Of a stretch of DNA of 44,393 nt, positions 7,747-16,500 are shown piece by piece. A model generated the notes under the pieces. That model saw nothing but the letters and a program-made list of their open reading frames with translations, had not been told where the DNA came from and searched no databases. Positions within the stretch are counted from its first letter, which is position 1. Each line of letters begins with the position of its first letter. The stretch is from a virus. The DNA is taken from IMG/VR virus record IMGVR_UViG_3300009079_000034, positions 1 to 44,393 of that record, one strand, 5' to 3'. The translations under genes were made by a program, and so were the position numbers.

Positions 7747-8939
7747 CTAGCCCAGTAGGTAAAAACCGGCGCATGGTTTCCGTACAAGCTACCGAGATGG
7801 CAGAAGCTGACGTTCAATACGTGAGCCTAGTCGGTCGAGGTGCTAACCGAATCCCGTTCCGGGTAATGAAATCGGAGAATGGCATGATTAACTTAGCAAA
7901 CCTTTTCAACATGAAAAAAGCGGACGTTACCCCCAAGATTGTGGCGGTAATGACTAAGAGCGAGTTGGCGGTAGAACTTACTGAACAGCTTAAAGGTATT
8001 GGATTTGAAGTGACCGGCACCACGGTTCACAAAGACGATTCAGGCGTAGTAGTTTTATCGCTGACTAGCGATGACCTACCTGAAGATGTAGTTGTGATTA
8101 AGATGGCGGAAGACGTTGCGGCCGTAGTGTCCAATGTCCAAAAGTCATTCAGCTCTTGGGCTGAGTCTAACGACTTCGCCGCCAACGTATCCCAGTCAGG
8201 TTTTTTCCCCGGACTGCGGGTAGGTCAAGAAGTCTTGAATGAGACCATTGCCAACATTATGTACGCGGCTGAGAAAGGTGAATCACCTACTCAGACGGTT
8301 GCTAAGGCATTGTCGGACTTCAATGGCTACGTCCTGAGCTTGCTGTCTGAGGTGCCTGCACAGGCATTCAAGATGGAAGGGATTGTCCTGAAAGGTTTGC
8401 TGAACTCTGACGTAGAAGGGCAGAAGTCGAACCCTGATGAAGCGTCCCTAGCCGCTGCCGAAGCAGCAGGTAAGGAAGTCACAGCCGAAGCGGCCCCTGA
8501 AGGCGAAGCAGCCAAGTCAGACGGCAAAGACGTTGTTGACCCTGCTCTGGCTGACGAGAAGGCCCCTGCTGCCGTTAAGGCGGAAGACAAGGCCCCAGCC
8601 AAGAAGGAAGAATCAGAAGGCAAGGCAGCTCCGGCGGCTGAGCCAGAAGACAATGAGATGACCCTGAAAATGGATCAGCTCCTTGGAGCCATGGGTGCCA
8701 TGACTGCACAGGTCACGGGATTGGCCCAGAAGCTCGACACGGTTGAGGAAACCACCACCGCACTGAAAGCCCAAGTGGCCGAAGTAGAATCCGTTGCCAA
8801 GTCTGCCAGCGAAGCGGTATCTGGTACTGTCATCAGTGACATGCTAGGCGATAACCTCACCACCAACACTCGCAAGGGCGAAGACGCTTTTGATGGGGGT
8901 CTGTTTGATACAGCCTTCCAGAAAAATATCCGAGGCTAA
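7743..8939 (+). CDS. Scaffold-like capsid assembly protein
   Basis: 398-aa protein between protease and capsid genes. An N-terminal V-S-L-V-x-R-G-A-N motif (28-36) is commonly seen in XkdF-related head proteins. A mixed alpha/beta region follows to about 210. Residues 220-300 are an Ala/Glu/Lys/Pro-rich disordered stretch, and 305-375 are helical with coiled-coil character. This architecture, acidic linker plus helical tail, is typical of scaffolding proteins, and the position supports the role. I infer that it is removed or cleaved by the upstream protease during maturation. It could instead be a fused protease/scaffold accessory. ATGA overlap with the protease gene implies coupled translation. 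Confidence 0.6.
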   Translation: MTSPVGKNRRMVSVQATEMAEADVQYVSLVGRGANRIPFRVMKSENGMINLANLFNMKKADVTPKIVAVMTKSELAVELTEQLKGIGFEVTGTTVHKDDSGVVVLSLTSDDLPEDVVVIKMAEDVAAVVSNVQKSFSSWAESNDFAANVSQSGFFPGLRVGQEVLNETIANIMYAAEKGESPTQTVAKALSDFNGYVLSLLSEVPAQAFKMEGIVLKGLLNSDVEGQKSNPDEASLAAAEAAGKEVTAEAAPEGEAAKSDGKDVVDPALADEKAPAAVKAEDKAPAKKEESEGKAAPAAEPEDNEMTLKMDQLLGAMGAMTAQVTGLAQKLDTVEETTTALKAQVAEVESVAKSASEAVSGTVISDMLGDNLTTNTRKGEDAFDGGLFDTAFQKNIRG

Positions 8940-8951
8940 ACGAGTTTAAAA

Positions 8952-8969
8952 GGTGGTGTTATCATCACC
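8952..8969 (+). promoter_or_regulatory. Stem-loop in the major capsid gene leader
   Basis: GGTGGTG pairs with CATCACC (one G-T wobble) around a TTAT loop. No T-run follows, so it is not a standard terminator. A second small inverted repeat, GCAAA-GA-TTTGC, lies directly downstream (8970-8981). The pair sits in the 66-base leader of the most highly expressed virion gene and might stabilise or process its mRNA. Confidence 0.4.
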
Positions 8970-9006
8970 GCAAAGATTTGCAAACAAGTTCGATTGGAGA
9001 ACACAC

Positions 9007-9957
9007 ATGAAAAGTGCCGACCTGATTAAAAAAGCGGACATGACTCTGGCTGACTTGGCAACTGCTGGGCACCTGAGCCAAGAACAGTCCAACCAGTTTA
9101 TCCGCAAGATGATCGTACAACCGACTCTGCTCAAGCAGGCCCGTGTTGTAACGATGAACGCGCCAAGCCGTAAGATCAACAAGATCGGATTCGGCTCACG
9201 CATCATGCGCCCAGCGACCTCCGGTACTGCCTTGGCAGTCGGTGATCGTAGTAAGCCTGATCTGTCTAAGATCGAGCTAAACACCAAGGAAGTGATCGCT
9301 GAGATCCGCCTTCCTTACGATGTGATCGAAGACAACATCGAGCGCGGAAACGTCAACTTCGGCGGTGCAGGCGATAATGGTTCTAGTGCAGCGAATGGCG
9401 GTTTGGTTAACACCATTCTGGCCCTGATCGCAGAACGTGCGGCTCTGGACTTTGAAGAACTGGCCCTGCTGGGCGACACCGGTTCAGGCGATGCGTACTT
9501 GGCATTGTGTGACGGCTTCCTGAAACGTGCCACCAGCAACGTGGTTGACGCCGGTGCTTCGACTATCAGCAAGGCTGTATTCAAGGCCGGTCTGAAGGCG
9601 ATGCCTGATCAATACCTGCGTAACAAGACGGCTATGCGTCACTACGTTTCGGTTGATAACGAGACCGAGTATCGTGACACTATTGCAGATCGTCAGACTG
9701 CTTTGGGTGATGCGACTCTGCAAGGCACCAGCCCTGTATACGGTTTCGGTGTCGGTGTTGAAGGTGTGAGCCTTATGCCCGGGTCTCAGGGCCTTCTGAC
9801 CAACCCGCTGAACCTGATCATGGGTATCCAGCGTCAGTTGTCTTTGGAAGTGGACAAGATCATCACTGAGCGTATGTTCGTGATTGTCCTGACTGCTCGC
9901 GTTGACTTCCAGATCGAAGAAGAAGAATCAGTAGTTAAGTACACCAACATCGCGTAA
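9007..9957 (+). CDS. Major capsid protein (PBSX/HK97-like)
   Basis: 316-aa major head protein, expected to adopt the HK97 fold. The N-terminal segment is helical, followed by V-V-T-M-N-A-P-S and an E-V-I-A-E-I-R-L-P-Y-D-V-I-E-D-N run characteristic of PBSX XkdG-like capsid proteins. The C-terminal third ends in a strand-rich domain with an I-T-E-R-M segment. I chose ATG 9007, preceded by TTGGAG, over an in-frame start at 8953 that would add 18 residues through the leader hairpin. Codon choice is visibly more uniform here (CTG, CGT, GGT) than in neighbours, as expected for an abundant protein. It is followed by a strong terminator. Confidence 0.88.
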   Translation: MKSADLIKKADMTLADLATAGHLSQEQSNQFIRKMIVQPTLLKQARVVTMNAPSRKINKIGFGSRIMRPATSGTALAVGDRSKPDLSKIELNTKEVIAEIRLPYDVIEDNIERGNVNFGGAGDNGSSAANGGLVNTILALIAERAALDFEELALLGDTGSGDAYLALCDGFLKRATSNVVDAGASTISKAVFKAGLKAMPDQYLRNKTAMRHYVSVDNETEYRDTIADRQTALGDATLQGTSPVYGFGVGVEGVSLMPGSQGLLTNPLNLIMGIQRQLSLEVDKIITERMFVIVLTARVDFQIEEEESVVKYTNIA

Positions 9958-9990
9958 GCGGTTGCTGCTGATTAATGGCTAGAGTATAAA

Positions 9991-10016
9991 GGGGGAGCCA
10001 ACTGGTTCCCCCTTTT
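9991..10016 (+). terminator. Terminator after the major capsid gene
   Basis: Nine-pair stem, GGGGGAGCC with GGTTCCCCC (one G-T wobble), loop AACT, followed by TTTT and flanked upstream by AAA that can extend the stem. It probably sets partial read-through from the capsid gene into the neck genes. Confidence 0.88.
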
Positions 10017-10036
10017 GCTTATTAACGGAGTGAGAT

Positions 10037-10315
10037 ATGAAGCAAGTTACATTGAAACGCGGTAAGCGTTACGGATACAAAAATTCCCTTTTTCTGCATG
10101 ATCAGCCTAAGGTAGTAGATGACAAAACTGCCGAGTGGTTGAAGAAGCAGCGTGACCCTCAGGACGTGCCTGTGTTCTCAGTTAAGAACGCCCCTAAAGG
10201 CGCTAAGCTGGGTGAGTCGGTGACTATCGTTTCACAGGCTGCACCGGAGCCTGATGCTGTAGGCATGGACGAGCAGGACGAAGACGACACCGGTTCAGAT
10301 GCCGTAGAAGTTTGA
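10037..10315 (+). CDS. Hypothetical head/neck protein (92 aa)
   Basis: Small protein following the capsid terminator; ribosome-binding sequence CGGAGTGAG lies close to the ATG. The N-terminal half is basic with aromatic residues (YGYKN, FLHDQ, then WLKKQ), and the last about 25 residues are very acidic (Asp, Glu). A short gene at this position in PBSX-like operons is often of unknown function (YqbF position), and a head-binding or connector role is only inferred. Its TGA stop is embedded in copy 2 of the repeated element. Confidence 0.6.
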   Translation: MKQVTLKRGKRYGYKNSLFLHDQPKVVDDKTAEWLKKQRDPQDVPVFSVKNAPKGAKLGESVTIVSQAAPEPDAVGMDEQDEDDTGSDAVEV

Positions 10316-10326
10316 TCTTAATTGCA
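10311..10326 (+). promoter_or_regulatory. Repeated directional element, copy 2 (TTTGATCTTAATTGCA)
   Basis: Exact 16/16 match to the consensus. It overlaps the TGA stop of the preceding gene and ends 15 bases before the next ATG, which lacks a convincing Shine-Dalgarno sequence. Confidence 0.65.
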
Positions 10327-10341
10327 ATTGGGTAGGTACGA

Positions 10342-10980
10342 ATGAAACTTGTCAGCAGCACCACGGTAATTAACGAACTAGCACTCAGAGATCTGAAGGC
10401 CATTAAGGACGTTATTGATTCAATGCTCGACACCGTGACCATCTACATCAGCGCCTACATCAGGACTGGTATGGACGAGGGTGCGGCGGCTGATAAGTTT
10501 CGACTCACGTTGGAAGCCTTGCCTATCTATCGGGCGGGGGACTTCGTGAACCTGCATTTGTCGAGAGGCTTTGTGACCGCAGTCACCGGTATACGGGTGG
10601 CCAGCTCTCAGGCAGACGTAGCAGGTGCTACGCCATTGGTTGAAGGCGTGAACTATGAAGTCAACAAAGACGAAGGCCAAATAGTCCTGATGTCAGGCTT
10701 CAACCCTAACCAATATTTGACCGTTGAGTATGATTGCGGGTTCACGCTTAAGAGCGGCGTGGCCCAAGGCGTTCCTTCCTATTTGTCTGAGTCGGCCATC
10801 CGATACGTGGAGTCTCTCTATGCCAAGTGGGGGCAGAAAGACTCGACTACGACTACCAAGGGTAAGGCTCAAGTCGTAGGCAAGACGCCACCCTCAGAGG
10901 TTGCACTGCTGCTAGGCAACCGCATACGCATGAACCATAATGGCCTCACAGCCTACCACTCTACTTTCACGGCGGCGTAA
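10342..10980 (+). CDS. Head-tail connector (adaptor) protein
   Basis: 212-aa protein in the adaptor position between capsid and tail completion genes. The N-terminal half is helical (residues 8-60), followed by beta segments with a repeated V-N-Y-E-V / L-T-V-E-Y-D-C-G-F pattern, then a helix and a basic C-terminus. This profile and the C-G-F segment are common in gp6/YqbG-type adaptors, which dock below the portal ring. The assignment rests more on order and size than on diagnostic residues. Confidence 0.6.
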   Translation: MKLVSSTTVINELALRDLKAIKDVIDSMLDTVTIYISAYIRTGMDEGAAADKFRLTLEALPIYRAGDFVNLHLSRGFVTAVTGIRVASSQADVAGATPLVEGVNYEVNKDEGQIVLMSGFNPNQYLTVEYDCGFTLKSGVAQGVPSYLSESAIRYVESLYAKWGQKDSTTTTKGKAQVVGKTPPSEVALLLGNRIRMNHNGLTAYHSTFTAA

Positions 10981-10983
10981 CCT

Positions 10984-11445
10984 ATGGCGCTGACAGTTAA
11001 CTTCCGGCATACCAACGCCGTAAGAAAAATGTTGGACGAGCTACGGGAGCGCGGGGACGTTGACGTTGAAGACTTCTTGGATGCGGCGGCGGCTACATTG
11101 CTGGCTCGCACCCGTAGAAGGTTTCTGGCTGAGACTGATCCTGACGGTAAGGCATGGCCAAAGTCTGAGGCCTCTATTGTCCGCAGATCTAAAGGCGATA
11201 CCGGCACCCTGTTCGACACTGGCTCCCTGTTCCACTCCCTGACTATAACCCGCAAGACGGCAGGGCTCAGGGCCGTAGGGGTGCTGGCAGGGGCGGTAAA
11301 CCGCAACTCTCGTATGAAGGTTGCAGATTATGCCAAGTACCTAATACCCGGAGGCAGCGCAAAGGGTAAATGGAGGTTCTTAGGGGTAAGTGACCAAGAT
11401 CAGCTACTTATAGAGCGGCTGCTACAGACGAAGGTTGGAGCCTAA
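10984..11445 (+). CDS. Virion morphogenesis / tail completion protein (Mu gpG / HK97 gp10-like)
   Basis: 153-aa protein resembling the phage virion morphogenesis family, small neck proteins that complete the head-tail joint. Diagnostic pattern: a helix with T-L-L-A-R-T-R-R-R-F, then D-P-D-G-K-A-W-P-K-S, then L-F-D-T-G-S-L-F-H-S-L, and a Y-A-K-Y-L-I-P-G-G segment. It starts three bases after the previous stop and is followed directly by the tail-terminator candidate, as expected for this module. Confidence 0.75.
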   Translation: MALTVNFRHTNAVRKMLDELRERGDVDVEDFLDAAAATLLARTRRRFLAETDPDGKAWPKSEASIVRRSKGDTGTLFDTGSLFHSLTITRKTAGLRAVGVLAGAVNRNSRMKVADYAKYLIPGGSAKGKWRFLGVSDQDQLLIERLLQTKVGA

Positions 11446-11446
11446 T

Positions 11447-11878
11447 ATGTCGGAAGATATCGTCAACGATTGCGTGGAAGATCTGATCAAGAAGTTGAAG
11501 GCCACCAGCGCCATTGATGATCAGGCCCTTTACGTTTATAGCGAAAAGGTTTTCATGGACGCCAGTAAGCCGCTGACCCCGCCTTGTGCCGCTGTTATAT
11601 ATCAGGGGGCCGTAGGGTCTGACGCTAAGATTGGGTTCGGCGGGGCTGCTAAAGTACGCTTCGCTATCCTGCTACTGGCAGGGGAGCATGAGCTAGATGT
11701 CAAAGGGCATGAGGAAAAAGATCGCACTACCGCGCTCCTGAACGAAATGCGGAAAGCCATTAAGGGACAGTGTTCCCCTAGCGGCCACCCATACACTTTT
11801 GAGATGGAGGCCCCCTATGACATTGACGATGTTGGGCTGGTATATATCCAGCGGTGGGCTACCCAAGCCATCCTATGA
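11447..11878 (+). CDS. Putative tail terminator protein
   Basis: 143-aa protein located between neck protein and tail tube, the usual place for the protein that caps the tail tube and joins it to the head. The sequence is mixed alpha/beta, with a P-P-C-A-A-V-I-Y strand and a central helix (T-A-L-L-N-E-M-R-K), compatible with a gpU/gp37-like fold. ATG 11447 is used, preceded by TTGGAG, rather than a TTG twelve bases upstream. Only position and general features support the role. Confidence 0.5.
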   Translation: MSEDIVNDCVEDLIKKLKATSAIDDQALYVYSEKVFMDASKPLTPPCAAVIYQGAVGSDAKIGFGGAAKVRFAILLLAGEHELDVKGHEEKDRTTALLNEMRKAIKGQCSPSGHPYTFEMEAPYDIDDVGLVYIQRWATQAIL

Positions 11879-11888
11879 CGTTGAGGGC

Positions 11889-11914
11889 TTGTCACGGTAG
11901 CTGTATTCTGACAA
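11889..11914 (+). promoter_or_regulatory. Inverted repeat TTGTCA-N14-TGACAA
   Basis: Perfect 6-base arms separated by 14 bases in the short gap between the tail terminator gene and the next small gene. It could be an operator-like site; no -10 box at correct spacing is evident. Confidence 0.3.
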
Positions 11915-11934
11915 CTCAGTGAAGGAGGCCAATT

Positions 11935-12105
11935 ATGGCTATTGAAAAAACCACGAAAAAGCGCGGAGCCTACATGGAGTCTGACACTTGCGAGGTCATC
12001 CTAAAGAAAGATCACACCCACAAGGGCGCGAACTTTCATAAGGGTGCTACCCTGACCGTAAGCAAGGACACCAAGAAGTTTCTAGCTGATCGTAATATCA
12101 TCTAA
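11935..12105 (+). CDS. Small basic protein of the tail module (56 aa)
   Basis: Short gene with a strong AAGGAGG ribosome-binding sequence, so well expressed. The product is Lys-rich and carries a short motif, K-K-D-H-T-H-K-G, followed by F-H-K-G and ending L-A-D-R-N-I-I. Small phage proteins with an H-T-H-x-G motif and a hydrophobic C-terminal end occur commonly in head/tail clusters and remain uncharacterised. It is immediately upstream of the tail tube gene. Confidence 0.7.
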   Translation: MAIEKTTKKRGAYMESDTCEVILKKDHTHKGANFHKGATLTVSKDTKKFLADRNII

Positions 12106-12121
12106 TTAGAGGACGGCCATC

Positions 12122-12907
12122 ATGGGCGCTACAGTTGCAAACCAATATTTTTCAGGTCAGGGTGTGCTCATGCTTGCCACTCGTGACGTTGACGGCAAGC
12201 CAGAGGGTTTCGTCCCTGTGGGTAACGTATCTGCTTTGACTGTGGGTATTGCCACCACGGAGTTCAAGCATAAAGAATCCACATCCGGCGTTCGCGGTAC
12301 TGACCTGACTATGATTCAGGAAATTGCTGGCACCATGAACATCACCATGGAGTCTTTGCAAAAAGACAACCTAGCGCTCGCCCTTTATGGTGCAGCGGCT
12401 ACCAAAGTCGGGGCCTCCGCAACTGCTGAAATGGTTAAGGGCTACCTCGGTAAGTACCTTGCTCTTGAGAACATCCAAGTCAGTAATGTAGTTGTGAAAA
12501 ATACTGGCGGGGTTATCACCTATGAGCTGGACAAGAACTACACGGTTAACGCCGCGACCGGTTCTATCTACATCATGCCTGACGCTGCTCAGACTGCTGC
12601 CGGTGCTGTAGCCAACATCACAGACGCTCAGGCGCTTGAGATTGATTACGACTACGCTGAGCAAGACGTTGTGGACGCGCTATTGTCGGGTGACTCGCCA
12701 GTTCGTTGGGCTCGCTTTGAAGGCCTTAACACTGCTGACGGCTCTAAGCCTGTCGTGGTTGACTGCTTTAAGGTAGGCACCAAGCCTCTGGCTGAACTGG
12801 GCCTGATCAACGAGGAACTCGCTCAGATGACTATCGAAGCCGAGATCTTGTCTGACAGCCTACGCGCTACCGGCTCTAAGTATTTCAGCGTGAAGAAAAT
12901 TGCCTAA
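12122..12907 (+). CDS. Major tail tube protein
   Basis: 261-aa protein, beta-rich, matching siphovirus tail tube proteins in size, composition and place (after the terminator protein, before chaperone and tape measure). N-terminal Y-F-S-G-Q-G, then V-G-N-V-S-A-L-T and a K-E-S-T-S-G-V-R-G-T stretch are typical of tube subunits that stack into a hollow helix. The C-terminus has an acidic Leu-Asn-Glu-Glu segment, then K-Y-F-S-V-K-K-I-A. A terminator follows, as is common for abundant tube proteins. Confidence 0.8.
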   Translation: MGATVANQYFSGQGVLMLATRDVDGKPEGFVPVGNVSALTVGIATTEFKHKESTSGVRGTDLTMIQEIAGTMNITMESLQKDNLALALYGAAATKVGASATAEMVKGYLGKYLALENIQVSNVVVKNTGGVITYELDKNYTVNAATGSIYIMPDAAQTAAGAVANITDAQALEIDYDYAEQDVVDALLSGDSPVRWARFEGLNTADGSKPVVVDCFKVGTKPLAELGLINEELAQMTIEAEILSDSLRATGSKYFSVKKIA

Positions 12908-12932
12908 GCCTTAACGGCTGGGTAGTATAACG

Positions 12933-12958
12933 GGGTGCCTTAGGGTGCCCTTTTTTTT
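12933..12958 (+). terminator. Terminator after the tail tube gene
   Basis: Seven-pair stem, GGGTGCC with GGTGCCC (two G-T wobbles), loop TTAG, then eight T. It separates the abundant tube mRNA from the chaperone and tape-measure genes. Confidence 0.82.
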
Positions 12959-12977
12959 ATGTCAACGGAGTGAAGTA

Positions 12978-13403
12978 ATGTCACTAGCAGATTTGATCGT
13001 ACATACAGCCACCATCCACGTAGGTGAGCAGAGTTTTGAAGTCCGAGGCCTGTCGGTTTCGGATCTGTCTGTCTTAGCCTCCAAGCATCTTACTGAACTG
13101 AAAAACATCTTTGAAGGCGCTGACGGAGGTAAGGAGTTTGACCTCCAAGGCCTGATTCTGAAAGCCCCTAAGTTTGCAGCTACCATCATAGCCTTGGCGG
13201 CTGATGACCTAGCCAATGCCAGCAAAGTCGAAAAGCTACCAGCAGGCGTACAAGTCGTAGCCTTGAAGGCTATCTGGGATCTGTCCGTGGTGGAGAAGGA
13301 TGAACTGGTAAAGATATGGGGGGATCTGTCGGCGGAGATAGAGGCAATTCCCAGCCCAGCCCAAGCCTTGAAAGCTACCTCAGGCGCATCGAAGAAGCTG
13401 TAG
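12978..13403 (+). CDS. Tail assembly chaperone (gpG-like)
   Basis: 141-aa, mostly helical protein between tube and tape measure, the position of lambda gpG. A small N-terminal beta segment (V-H-T-A-T-I-H-V-G) precedes helices. ATG 12978 is used, with CGGAGTGAAG just upstream; the reading frame opens at 12945, but that would place the start inside the terminator T-run. An overlapping ORF in the -1 frame continues to 13591, so a gpGT-like fusion made by ribosomal frameshifting is likely. Confidence 0.75.
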   Translation: MSLADLIVHTATIHVGEQSFEVRGLSVSDLSVLASKHLTELKNIFEGADGGKEFDLQGLILKAPKFAATIIALAADDLANASKVEKLPAGVQVVALKAIWDLSVVEKDELVKIWGDLSAEIEAIPSPAQALKATSGASKKL

Positions 13404-13591
13404 AGCTTCTGGTGGCTAACGGACATGGGCCCACGGTGGTGGTAAATTACACATTACCGCAACTATGGGCCTACAGCTCTCTGGTCAGACACCGGCAAAA
13501 TACCGAGACTCTTGACCGGCTAAGGCTCATAAGATCCGCCGTATGGGCGGGAGATGAAGACTTTGAGAAGCTGACTCGGGAGCTACAGTAA
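13316..13591 (+). CDS. Tail assembly chaperone -1 frame extension (gpT-like)
   Basis: ORF overlapping the gpG-like gene and lying in its -1 frame; this frame is open from 13304. Its own ATG has no ribosome-binding sequence, which favours expression only as a frameshift product of about 205 aa. A run of six G (13318-13323) in the overlap is the best slip candidate: tRNA-Gly on GGG could re-pair one base back. No canonical X-XXY-YYZ heptamer is in the right phase. The ORF ends TAATG at the tape-measure start, as expected for gpT. The encoded helix-rich domain is Arg/Leu rich. Confidence 0.6.
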   Translation: MGGSVGGDRGNSQPSPSLESYLRRIEEAVELLVANGHGPTVVVNYTLPQLWAYSSLVRHRQNTETLDRLRLIRSAVWAGDEDFEKLTRELQ

Positions 13592-16500
13592 TGGCGTCAT
13601 CCGTCCTAGAAATCCTGATCAAGGCCAAGAACCTAGCCACGGCCGAGTTCGAGAAATTAGAAAAATCGGCCAAGGCTGCCGAAGCCAAGATCAAATCCCT
13701 CAATACAGAATCCAAAAGATTAGGGGGCTTGAAGCTGCCTAATCTGGGTGCGTCCCTGACTAAATTTAAGGACGGGGCTAGAGCAGCCATAGGAGACATA
13801 AACACCCTAGGGACGAGGACAGTAGCCCTAGGTGACAAGATGCAGTCCGTGGGCGGTAAGTTTGCTCTGGCGGGTGCAGCTTTAGGTGTACCTCTGGCCG
13901 CTGGCGTAGCCTCCTTTGCTCGCTTTGAGCAGTCTATGAACAAGGTGCAGGCGGTATCCGGCGCTACTGCTAAGCAGATGGAAGGCCTGTCTGCCATCGC
14001 TAAGGAGATGGGTTCGACTACGGAGTTCACCGCCTCACAGGCAGCAGACGCACTTACGTTCCTAGCCATGGCAGGCTTGGACGCCAACCAGTCCATGGAG
14101 GCATTGCCCGGTACGCTGCAACTGGCAACGGCAGGTGGTATAGGGCTGGCCGAGTCGGCTGACATCGTAACCAACGTGCTCGCCGGTTTAGGGCTGGGCG
14201 TTGAGGATCTGGGGCGCGTCAGTGACGTTCTGACAGCTACGGCATCTCAAGCAAACACGTCCGTGAGTGAAATGGGTCAGGCCATGAAGGTAGCTGCCCC
14301 TTTGGCAGCGGCTACCGGCGTAACCGTTGAGGAGGCTTCTGCCGCCCTTGGGGTACTGGCGAACAACGGTATCAAGGGTGCTGAGGCAGGCACAAAGCTC
14401 CGCTCTATGCTGATCAGGTTGCAGAAGCCTACCAAGGAGGCCCAGACCGCTTTAGATTCTCTGGGCGTATCCTTGACCGACAAGGACGACAACTTCCGAG
14501 GCTTAACGCCTATATTGAAAGACCTAAGGGATGCCCAACTAGGCGTAAGCGATGCAGCCGCCATCTTTGGGGTGCAGACCTCAGGCGCGGCCCTTGCTGC
14601 CGTTAACTATGCTTCCGACATCGAGAAGCTGAACGGTAAGCTGGAGAATGCTGCGGGCACTACCAAGCGCATGGCTGACATCATGGGTAAGGGCCTTACA
14701 AAGGATCTGATCGCATTAGGATCAGCCTTGGAAGGTTTGGCTATCGAAGTGTTTGAAGATATGGCTGGAGACATGAGTGGCTTCGTGCAAGGCATTCGGG
14801 ATAGTGTTCTGGCCCTCAAGGACTGGTATACCAACCTTGGCCCAGCAGGTCAGGCATTGGTGCAGATGGGTGTCAAGCTGGTGGCCTTTACTGCGGCCCT
14901 TGGCGTATTGCTGATTCCGCTAGGGGCCATGATCAGCGCCTTCGGAGCCGCCGGAGGTGGGTTGATCGCCTTGGGTACTAGGTTTGCCGCCACGAAGGTA
15001 GGCATGGCTACCGTGACAGCCTTTACCAATGGCCTCACAGCGGCCTTTTCTCGCTTAGCCATTGTGCTACTAAGGGTAGGAACCTTCCTACTGGCTAACC
15101 CCATCGTGGCGCTGGGCGTGGCCATAGCTGCTACGGGTGTCATAGTTTACGACACGGTGAACGCCTACAACGACATGCGAAAGGCCCAAGAGAAACTGGC
15201 CGAGCAGCAGAAGCGCACCATAGCCCTTGAGGGGGATGCGGCAACCAAGCTCAAAGGATTACAGGAAGCGTCTGATGATGTGACCCGAGCCTTCGTAGAT
15301 AGGATTGACGCGGGTAAGGATGCCGCCAAGTCAGGGGCAGATCTGACAGACGCTCAACTGGAAAGCTCTAAGGCGTTGCTGATCGCTGAGGGTACGCTGA
15401 TGGCTCAGACGGCCCAGCGCATCTTGCAGGATGTCGAGGCTACCAACGTCCAGAAGCAACATGCTCAGGCCATGGTCAAAAGTGTTGAGGAGTTGCCAGA
15501 CAAGATCCAGAAAATAGTAGATCTGCAAAAAGCCAGAGCGGTAGCATCTCAGCAGGCGGAAGCCGAGGCCATAGCAGCTAACCAGTCTGAGCAGCGGGTT
15601 CTTGAAGACACCGTTGAGTCCATAGAGGCAGTCACTAAAGCTCGCGTCAAGGACGTAGACGAGCAGGGTGCTCAGCTCCTTAAGCTGGCCAAGCAGTCCT
15701 TCGACCTTAATTCCCAAATGCTAAGGGATCGCCAGATATCAGACGAGGCAGGCGCTCTTTCCTATGATACTTATAGCAACAACGTGCAGGCCATAGCCAA
15801 GGCCACCAAGGATAAGTTGCTGGCCATCGCAGAAGACGAGTTCCGCCGTAAGGATGCGTTGTTAGGCCATGCAAGCGAACGCACTGAGGAGGCCCAAGCA
15901 GAGGCCAGAGCCCTGACCCTTGAGCATTCTAATCGTATGGTGGAAATAGCTAGGCAGGAGATCTCGACTGTCAGCAGCCTTAGGGATGAAGCGTTCAGTA
16001 AGTATAAGTCTGCACTGGCTCAAGTTGCAGATCTGGATCGTCAGATTGCTCAGGCTCAATTACAAGGTGAGTTTGATCTGACAGATCTTCGCCGCCAAGG
16101 CTTAAACGACTTTACCTCTTATGAGCAGGCGAAGTCCGAAGCTGCCAGCCTGTCCAGCCGTATACGGCGAGCTTTGGAGGAGGGTGACTTCGCGGTAGCC
16201 CAAGAGCTGAACCAGCGTCAGAGGGGCTTAGCACGGAGCCTGACGGGCGAAGTTAAAGTTGGGGAGAAAGTTTACGTCACCAAGGAGCAGGCGGTTCGTA
16301 ATGCCGTCAATGCTACCTCCGAGGCCCAGAAGAACAACATAGCCATCTTGAAAGCTAAAAAGCAGGCAGCTCAGGAGGAAGCCAACGCCCAGAAAGCCCT
16401 CTATGAAAAGCTGTCTTCGGTATTGGATCGACTGGCCAAGCAGCTATCTGCCATCAGCGGTATTCCTGACATTGATCTTAACGTCAATACCCAGCAGGCC

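Noticed and set aside
10311-10345. The repeated element as a -35 box (TTGATC) of a sigma-70 promoter
   Set aside because: No -10-like hexamer occurs at 16-18 bp in any copy, and one copy sits directly before a terminator.
13527-14174. Antisense ORF of 215 codons opposite the tape measure start
   Set aside because: Low-complexity Ala/Ser/Pro product caused by the sense gene's codon bias; no start signal.
16471-16480. TTGATCTTAA-like strings inside coding sequence (also 17961, 36861)
   Set aside because: Only the first ten or so bases match; they are explained by Ile/Leu-Asp-Leu codons, so I did not count them as element copies.
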